12,472 bases of DNA, taken from assembly GCA_013180565.1 (NCBI GenBank), contig QBUN01000382.1, positions 1 through 12,472 on the forward strand, in the 5' to 3' direction. Source of the DNA: Candidatus Methanophaga sp. GoMg3.2. GTDB lineage: Archaea > Halobacteriota > Syntropharchaeia > Alkanophagales > Methanospirareceae. Shown in pieces: positions 7,984 through 12,472 of the stretch. A program made the position numbers and the translations under genes. Numbering within the stretch: the stretch's first letter is position 1; each line of letters begins with the position of its first letter. A model generated the notes under the pieces. That model saw only the letters and a program-made list of their open reading frames with translations, ran no database searches and was not told where the DNA came from.

Positions 7984-8253
7984 TTATTTAACCTCATTTT
8001 CTCCTCGTTTTTTACTAATACAAAGTAGGCTGGTACCAAAAGGAAGATTGACATCAGGTGTAATGAGATGTGATTTGATCCTCAAAACAGACACAAAAAC
8101 CATATTTGCGATATTTGGAAGTTCTTTAACATCCGTTTTAACTTCTTGTTCTTTCATTGCTTTTTTATCAACCTCATCATAACAATCGGCAAAAACAAAA
8201 AGAAGTTCCAATAATTCAAATTTATACATCTTTTCATATTCTGCTACTTCCAT
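7984..8253 (-). pseudogene. Remnant of a SAM-dependent methyltransferase gene (internal deletion), 89-residue ORF
   Basis: The first 13 residues (M-E-V-A-E-Y-E-K-M-Y-K-F-E) resemble the N-terminus of methyltransferases that normally continue with a W-W-F motif. The end (from about D40-V-K-E-L-P, then R-I-K-S-H-L and V-N-L-P-F-G-T-S-L-L-C-I) resembles the C-terminal helix and last strand of the same enzymes. The entire SAM-binding core is missing, so the ORF looks like a gene collapsed by an in-frame internal deletion. An AAGGTGAG site precedes the ATG, and the start overlaps the last codons of the GT2 gene by 10 bases, so it is probably still translated by coupling. The flippase-like gene follows 20 bases later. 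The assignment rests on remembered family patterns; a small unrelated protein is possible. Confidence 0.5.
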
Positions 8254-8924
8254 AATCTCACCTTCAACAAAGAAAAAAACATCTTTGGTGCACTTGATAA
8301 ACTAAAACTCAAACCTTCTGAATGTTTCCAGGTAATAGGAAATTCCATCACATTACATCCTTTATTTTTCAATCTCCAGAGTAGTTCAACATCAAATTCA
8401 AATCCTGCCGTAGTTAATTCACTTAAAACCGCCTTAACCGCTTCTTTAGGGAAGACTTTAGCGCCGCATTGCGTATCTTTAAAATCCAAGCCAAAAATTA
8501 TTTGTATAAGACCATTAAAACTCCTACTTGCAATTCTCCTCTTTAACGGTGGCCTTACCAGAATTTTTAATCCTTTCACTTTTCGCGACACAATTACGCC
8601 ATCATAATCAGAAAGGAAATCAAACATCTTCTTTACCTCATCTGGTTCGCCAGATTCATCGGCATCAACAAACCCTATTCTTTCTCCTTTTGCCGCTTTA
8701 AATCCCTCAATTATACCCCTGCCTTTACCTAATTTCTTCTCAAAACTCAAGAGTTTGATATTTGGATATTTTTTAGATTTTGCTCTTATGATGTTTTTAG
8801 TATTATCTGTCCCGTCACAGACAACGATTATTTCTTCATCTGGAAAGCTATTAGCATAATTTAATAATACTGTCTCAATCCTGTCTTCTTCATTATATGC
8901 TGGGACTATTACTGATGTTTTCAT
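8244..8924 (-). CDS. Family 2 glycosyltransferase, DPM1/ALG5-like (polyprenyl-phosphate sugar synthase)
   Basis: A 226-residue protein made of one GT-A domain: V-I-V-P-A-Y-N-E-E (5-13), V-V-C-D-G-T-D (34-40), G-K-G-R-G (66-70) and the metal-binding D-A-D at 87-89. D-T-Q-C-G-A-K-V-F at 150-158 and F-E-F-D-V-E-L-L at 175-182 are hallmarks of the ALG5/DPM1 group, which transfers a sugar from a nucleotide donor to dolichyl or undecaprenyl phosphate at the cytoplasmic face. It has no C-terminal membrane helices, so it would bind the membrane peripherally. It is the first gene of the minus-strand cluster, overlapping the methyltransferase remnant. The SD before the ATG is weak (GGTG). I infer that it makes the lipid-linked sugar used by the two downstream membrane proteins; the sugar is unknown. 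Confidence 0.85.
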   Translation of the reverse strand: MKTSVIVPAYNEEDRIETVLLNYANSFPDEEIIVVCDGTDNTKNIIRAKSKKYPNIKLLSFEKKLGKGRGIIEGFKAAKGERIGFVDADESGEPDEVKKMFDFLSDYDGVIVSRKVKGLKILVRPPLKRRIASRSFNGLIQIIFGLDFKDTQCGAKVFPKEAVKAVLSELTTAGFEFDVELLWRLKNKGCNVMEFPITWKHSEGLSFSLSSAPKMFFSLLKVRLWK

Positions 8925-9162
8925 CTTTATTACACCATTAACTATGTTTAGAGATATTCATCTTGCTTCATTGCATTTTAATCCCTACCTTGATACCAGC
9001 ACCATTTATTTGGCATCATATCCTACTTCTACATTATAGCCCCTATAATAAAAACATTTATCAACAGCATCCCCTTTGTCATTTGTCTATCATCTCCCTC
9101 CCATCGTATTTTAGCATATGATTCTCGGCTCACAGATGGCTTCTAAGGCGCCCATAGTTATC
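8925..9162. other. AT-rich intergenic region between divergent units
   Basis: No gene is supported here. It should hold the promoter of the minus-strand cluster; a TTTTTATTATAG-like stretch on the minus strand near 9045-9060 is a possible TATA element, but it lies more than 100 bases before the GT2 start, so I do not call it firmly. Confidence 0.3.
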
Positions 9163-9290
9163 AGTGATGCAAACTTGGTAAGCCCTATATGCTCCCAGAA
9201 TCGTTAGGTATGGACCTCGTAAGGGTAAACGATGGTATAGCTAGTAGCGGAATTGGTAAAAAGCGAATGGCATCTTGTAATGAGATATAT
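9163..9290 (+). ncRNA. Structured stretch, possible group II intron relic
   Basis: The base composition changes from AT-rich to balanced and the sequence can fold: GATGC at 9166-9170 pairs with GCATC at 9270-9274; ATCGTT at 9200-9205 pairs with AACGAT at 9228-9233; within that, AGGT-ATGG-ACCT (9206-9217) forms a short hairpin. Phrases such as CTAGTAGCGGAATTGGTAAA and AAAGCGAATGGCATC resemble, from memory, the pre-ORF domain of group II introns. No reverse transcriptase or domain V is nearby, so it would be a fragment. An unrelated small RNA remains possible. Confidence 0.3.
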
Positions 9291-9346
9291 AGATGTTGTG
9301 GCGATAATTTTCTAACAATGGAAACCAATTTCAACAAACTCCTTTC

Positions 9347-9381
9347 GAATTCTTCTTTATAGTTACATTTGATAAGAATTC
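9347..9381 (+). promoter_or_regulatory. TATA box inside an 8-bp inverted repeat, leaderless promoter candidate
   Basis: GAATTCTT (9347-9354) and AAGAATTC (9374-9381) are perfect inverted copies 27 bases apart. Between them lies TTTATAGT (9356-9363), about 26 bases before the ATG at 9385, with no SD, as expected for an archaeal leaderless transcript. A protein bound to the dyad would cover both TATA box and start site, so autorepression by the possible winged-helix protein encoded next is conceivable. Confidence 0.4.
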
Positions 9382-9384
9382 ATT

Positions 9385-9888
9385 ATGGCAATAGACGTTA
9401 GTTATGTATTGGAACGATTATCTACCAGACAGCTAGAATCTGGCGGATATTATGGGGCCGATGTCACAGAACTGTCCAAAGAACTAGGGGATACATCACA
9501 GGGACTTAGAAAGCAAATAGCGGGTTGGAAGAGAAGCATAAAAGAATTTCGTGACCTGAGCTATTTAGGAAAACGCCATCATTCTGTGACACTCACGGAA
9601 TTCATCGAAATCGAAGCACGTATGCATTCAAATCCAATAGAAGTAAAGAGCCGAGTTCTTGGGGATATCTGGGACGATCGCCTTTGTAAGGGATTGCAAA
9701 ACCTGCCCTCATCCACTTTTTACCTGGCGATGAAGCAAACAGACCTATATCAGTTCCTATCTAAGGCAAAATACACCTGGTTTAAGGTGAGAGGAATCAA
9801 GATTCCAAATGATTATTCTGTATATGACAAAACAAGTTGTACCGATATAATTCTCACAATTGCAACCATTTTTTTCATCGAATTTTAA
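9385..9888 (+). pseudogene. Unrecognised protein, copy 1, 3'-truncated
   Basis: A 167-residue ORF. Residues 1-50 look like a winged-helix or HTH module (L-S-T-R-Q-L-E-S-G-G-Y-Y, then V-T-E-L-S-K-E-L and G-L-R-K-Q-I). Residues 48-148 match the second copy at 10108 without gaps, about 77% identical in protein by eye. After about base 9828 the similarity stops abruptly and the last 19 residues are hydrophobic and unrelated, so the gene has lost its 3' part and the frame runs into foreign sequence. I do not recognise the family; a transposon or plasmid protein is possible because the region is rich in element debris, but I see no catalytic motif. An apparently intact promoter precedes it. Confidence 0.6.
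9526..9828 (+). repeat. Direct repeat, copy 1 of duplicated gene segment
   Basis: This 303-base segment aligns without gaps to 10108-10410 at a constant offset of 582 bases, starting at TGGAAGAGAAGCATAAAAGA. The two encoded stretches differ at about 23 of 101 residues, so this is an old duplication or two related insertions rather than a recent tandem copy. Confidence 0.9.
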
Positions 9889-10107
9889 GCGGGAATCTAC
9901 AAACGGATATCCGCCAGATTAAATGGACTTCCAGACCCTTTCCATCCAGTAATTAAATGATACAATCCGGCAATGCTAATAACCAGTTCAGAAGACTTCA
10001 ATAAAAGCCCTGCTTCATGCTTCTCAACACGGGTATAACTTGCCTTAACAATCCTCTTTTTCCTTTTCAAATAATTAGAAAGCTCAACTGCATTACAAAT
10101 CTCGACG
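9829..10107. other. Unrelated insert between the two gene copies, with minus-strand ORF fragment
   Basis: Similarity between the copies ends sharply at both edges of this 279-base segment. On the minus strand it carries about 70 open codons ending at 9897 (stop TAG), basic in the first half and with a hydrophobic helix-like stretch (L-V-I-S-I-A-G-L-Y-H-L) near the end. The open frame has no start inside the insert: it runs back into the duplicated segment to an ATG at 10121 that lacks an SD. I read it as the C-terminal fragment of an unidentified gene, brought in or left behind by rearrangement. Confidence 0.35.
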
Positions 10108-10410
10108 TGGAAGAGAAGCATAAAAGAGTTTCACAATCTGAAATATTTGGGACAACGTCCTCCTTCTGTGACACTCGATGAGTTCATAGAAATCGAAGCA
10201 CGTATGTATTCAAATCCCATAGAAGTAAAAAGTCATGTTTTTGAGGATATCACGGCCGATCGTCTTAGTAAAGGACTGCAAGACCTACCCTCATCCACAT
10301 TCTACAGGGCGATGAAACAAACAGACCTGTATCAGTTCTTATCAAAGGCAAAATACTCGTGGTTTAAACTGAGACAAATTAATATTCCTGCTGATTTTTC
10401 TGTATCGGAC
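10108..10410 (+). repeat. Direct repeat, copy 2 of duplicated gene segment
   Basis: Partner of 9526-9828 (same frame, no gaps). The left edge coincides with the end of the unrelated insert. Confidence 0.9.
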
Positions 10411-10707
10411 GAAAGAAACACGCTTTTGACCCTGTTTACGTTCTCAGACTTGAAAGCATACGGTGGAGCAGATTTACAAGAAATATTCAATCGCCTTATA
10501 AATGCAAAGAGACACATTGAAAAATATGGCATAAGTGCCTTTGAACTCTATCCCCAGATACTGAACAGGGGTAGTAATCTGAGAAGTCTCCTATCATCTA
10601 TCCCACCGCGCCAGCAGGAAGAAACCCAAGCAAGGTTAATCTTCGAGATGCAATTGGCGTATGTAGTCGAGTGCACAGACTTGTTTGTAAATGAGATCAT
10701 CCACTGA
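10108..10707 (+). pseudogene. Unrecognised protein, copy 2, 5'-truncated
   Basis: The homology to copy 1 begins with W-K-R-S-I-K-E-F at 10108; the HTH-like first 48 residues are missing. The frame is open from 10075 but only junk precedes the homology; the only early starts are TTG codons such as 10147. It continues past the end of copy 1 with a helical region (L-T-L-F-T-F-S-D-L-K-A-Y-G and onward) to a TGA at 10705. Beyond that TGA the same frame stays open into the next entry. The homology with copy 1 shows where the original start lay and confirms the reading frame. Function unknown. Confidence 0.55.
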
Positions 10708-10716
10708 AAAGGGAGA

Positions 10717-10734
10717 ATTCATCAATCGATGAAT
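10717..10734 (+). promoter_or_regulatory. Hairpin over the candidate start codon at 10729
   Basis: ATTCATC and GATGAAT are perfect complements with loop AATC. The stem begins 9 bases after the TGA at 10705-10707 and covers the ATG at 10729, so it could limit initiation there. An AGGGAG stretch just upstream (about 10710-10715) is the only SD candidate and is rather distant from the ATG. Confidence 0.35.
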
Positions 10735-11222
10735 GCACGCAGGCAGAAAGTAGAAAACCAGATAAGAGAAGAGGAATTGGAATCCATCCGATATAAAAGC
10801 AGGGATATGGTCTTGGCTCATAAACCTGACATGAAGACCATCCACAAGATTGCATATCCAGCAATCGATGAAAAAATCAGAGCTCGATTTAAACTTCTAA
10901 GAGCAAAGAAAAATACTTACGAATCCCTCATTGGGCTGTTACAGAAATTCACCAAAGATGGGTTGAATAAATTCCACTTCCATCTGGACGAAGGAAAGAG
11001 ATTTTTCGATTTGGCCTGTGGAGAAACGAATTGGAAGTATTGGTCAGATAAAGACAAACGAGTTCTGATGAGGAAACCGGATATTATCAGGGCGATAGCT
11101 ATTGAGAATGAAAAAGTTGCACGGATAATAGCTATCGACAGGGTAATCGACTATATAAAGCAAGGGAAGATAACCATCAACGGCAGCTATAATTTTCAGG
11201 ATCTGGGAAAGAGAATCAAGGA
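10729..11222 (+). CDS. Unrecognised helical protein, in frame with copy 2, interrupted by group II intron
   Basis: About 165 residues are visible up to the intron boundary. The sequence is basic and helix-rich (M-N-A-R-R-Q-K-V-E-N-Q, later R-A-R-F-K-L-L-R-A-K-K), with an F-F-D-L-A-C-G-E-T-N-W-K-Y-W segment near 85-98; I do not recognise a family. Its frame continues that of the preceding ORF across one TGA (10705), so it is either the 3' half of one gene broken by a nonsense mutation or a separate coupled gene starting at 10729. The coding frame meets the 5' end of a group II intron at 11223, after the residues D-L-G-K-R-I-K-E; the 12 codons that follow up to a TGA at 11254 are intron sequence. 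The second exon, if any, lies beyond the window. Confidence 0.5.
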
Positions 11223-12323
11223 GTGCCGAGATAAATGCATAATATCCAGTTGGTGAAAATCCGACCTGAGGAAAGGTTAGCCGCCACCTCAGAACTGAAC
11301 CTTGCATCCAGCTTGGTAACAGGCTGTGGTGAAGCCAAGGGAATGGGATACTGGGCCGCAACGCAAGTGAAGGGATTCCGCCACGAAATATTTATTGTTC
11401 CGGAGGCCGACGTTGTCTTGTTGACGGAAGGCAGTACTCACATCGCCGATAGTCCTATTGGGACATGGCAAGGCGATGCGAGCCCGGCGGGGTCCGAGAC
11501 CGTGGCACGGTATCAAATGGATATTATGGGAACTCGGGAGACCCTGGGTGTTCTCCTTTCAGGAGTATGTCCTATCAAGCCTATAAACGGCAAGATAGTA
11601 CAGACGACACTCAGGGAGTCGGACCAGTTCATAGTACCGATGATGTGGGGTAATGCCCATAGAGGAAAGGGACTGGCAGGAGCGCGACGGACCGGCAGGG
11701 ACACACCTTCCATACCCAGAGATGGGCGAGAGGTGTCAACAAAACTGTGGTCCATAACTCTACGAGCTAGAGGAGATCCAACCTGTAAGTTTACGTCTTT
11801 AGCGCACTTACTAACGGCGGATTTTCTCAAGGAATGTTTCCGGGAGTTAAAGAAAGATAAAGCTCCCGGCATTGATGGGGTAACCTGGAGAAAGTATGAA
11901 GAGAACTTAGACGAGAATATAGACGATTTGGTAACAAGATTGATAGCGAAGCAATACAGGCCACAACCAGTTGAACGAGCCTATATACCAAAGTCAAATG
12001 GGGAACGAAGACCGCTAGGAATTCCAGCTCTCGAAGATAAGATCGTCCAGTTGGCGATAAAGAAAATTCTGGAGGCTATCTTTGAAGAGGACTTCTGTGA
12101 CGTATCCTATGGGTTTCGACCCAACCACAGTTGCCATGACGCGCTGGACATGGTTGACATGATCATCATGACCAAGCCGGTTAACTCTGTGGTGGATATG
12201 GACATTACGAAGTTCTTTGATATGGTAGATCATGAATGCTTGATAGAATGCCTGAAACAACGTGTAGTAGACCCAAGTTTGCTGCGAATAACTTTTGACT
12301 TCCTTGGTTTTACGCTCTACTCA
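11223..12323 (+). mobile_element. Group II intron, 5' part, degenerate and truncated
   Basis: GTGCC at 11223 fits the 5' boundary of group II introns (consensus GUGYG, last base different). The next 400 bases have the expected structured, GC-richer domain I to III character: GTTGG-CCGAC (wobble) near 11249-11265, CTGAGG (11266-11271) with CCTCAG (11287-11292), and CTTGG (11312-11316) with CCAAG (11335-11339). An intron-type reverse transcriptase follows at 11640. No domain V or VI and no 3' boundary is visible; the element is cut off near 12324. With the reverse transcriptase core deleted it cannot be autonomously mobile; splicing is doubtful unless the missing 3' part exists elsewhere. Confidence 0.75.
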
Positions 12324-12347
12324 GGCTGTCCCACAAATAAATTATAG
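11640..12347 (+). pseudogene. ltrA-like: Group II intron reverse transcriptase/maturase, internally deleted
   Basis: The likely start is the ATG pair at 11640/11643 (M-M-W-G-N-A-H-R-G-K-G), a beginning I know from related intron proteins; the frame is open further upstream only by chance. The reverse transcriptase starts with S-L-A-H-L-L, K-D-K-A-P-G-I-D-G-V, Y-I-P-K-S-N-G-E-R-R-P-L-G-I-P, Y-G-F-R-P-N-H-S and the first catalytic aspartates in D-M-D-I-T-K-F-F-D. After V-V-D-P-S-L-L-R (near 12287) the sequence jumps to T-F-D-F-L-G-F-T, which in complete proteins lies after the Y-A-D-D block. The segment with P-Q-G-G and Y-A-D-D is therefore missing, yet the frame is kept. The final residues and stop come from unrelated sequence; thumb, X and DNA-binding domains are absent. 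Reverse transcription is impossible. Confidence 0.85.
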
Positions 12348-12472
12348 AATTTTATTGTACATAAAGACAATGACAGTAAATCAACATAAATCGAAAGTTC
12401 ATGACACTCCGAGAGGAAATATGAATAAAAACCTAAATACTTGATACCCTAAATGCAAAATTAGCTGTCAAA
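12324..12472 (+). other. Unrelated sequence breaking the intron, possible insertion sequence end
   Basis: At GGCTGTCCCACAAATAA the intron protein sequence stops matching its family and the composition becomes AT-rich. The motif resembles insertion sequence ends I associate with IS4/IS1634-type elements, but I cannot confirm it. Further on, GAGAGGAA lies before an ATG at 12421 that opens only seven codons (M-N-K-N-L-N-T) to TGA; another frame stays open to the edge (I-L-D-T-L-N-A-K-L-A-V-K). It could be the start of a transposase gene with a frameshift. Confidence 0.3.

Noticed and set aside
7965..8054. Longer start for the SMR-like protein
   Set aside because: The start at 7964 has a strong GGAGGT site at good distance, gives the family's usual length, and avoids overlap with the upstream ORF.
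10705..10734. Selenocysteine insertion at the TGA with the hairpin as signal
   Set aside because: The stem is short and AT-rich, it covers a plausible start codon, and known archaeal signals usually lie in the untranslated region; kept only as a low-ranked possibility.
11235..11639. Open frame before the reverse transcriptase start
   Set aside because: It lies over the structured domain I region of the intron and has no protein-like pattern; it is open by chance.
11513..11872. Minus-strand open frame opposite the intron and reverse transcriptase start
   Set aside because: It lies opposite intron RNA structure and conserved reverse transcriptase codons, with no recognisable motif.
11640..12347. 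Diversity-generating retroelement
   Set aside because: The motifs are those of group II intron enzymes, the catalytic block is missing, and no template/variable repeat pair was seen.

Overview
The window looks like an accessory region of a prokaryotic chromosome, more likely archaeal than bacterial. The main evidence is three candidate promoters with archaeal geometry. Upstream of the gene at 4112, an A-rich BRE-like stretch and a TTTATATT box lie about 40 bases before the ATG, with a Shine-Dalgarno (SD) site in the predicted short leader. The 722-residue membrane gene (start at 7532, minus strand) has a similar arrangement. The gene at 9385 has a TATA-like box about 26 bases before its ATG and no SD, which fits a leaderless transcript. 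A bacterial origin cannot be excluded from sequence alone, and I do not assign a species.

The left part (1-5305, plus strand) is a surface-glycan module. It starts with the 3' part of a large gene whose product has a long coiled coil of exact 35-residue repeats, then a GT2 domain, then a GT4-like domain. Two base pairs later comes a SAM-dependent methyltransferase. After a gap with its own promoter comes a second methyltransferase with an N-terminal beta-rich domain. The methyltransferase genes carry a G8 and a C7 tract respectively; any one-base slip in the G8 tract gives a stop codon almost at once.

The middle part (5364-8924, minus strand) is a convergent cluster that reads as a lipid-linked sugar pathway: a DPM1/ALG5-like GT2 that would load a sugar on a polyprenyl phosphate, a small remnant of a methyltransferase gene, a four-helix SMR/ArnE-like protein that could flip the lipid-linked sugar, and a GT-C-like membrane protein that could use it outside. 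The order and tight spacing suggest an operon, with a possible extra promoter before the last gene.

The right part (about 8925-12472) is a mobile and decaying region. It holds a structured 130-base stretch that may be a group II intron relic, then a protein family I do not recognise, present as a 3'-truncated copy and a 5'-truncated second copy about 77% identical in protein over 101 residues. The second copy continues in the same frame past a single TGA. Its 3' part is interrupted at about 11223 by the 5' end of a group II intron. The intron's reverse transcriptase has lost the catalytic YADD region by an in-frame deletion, and the intron is broken near 12324 by what looks like the end of an unrelated element. 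No rRNA, tRNA or CRISPR array was seen.
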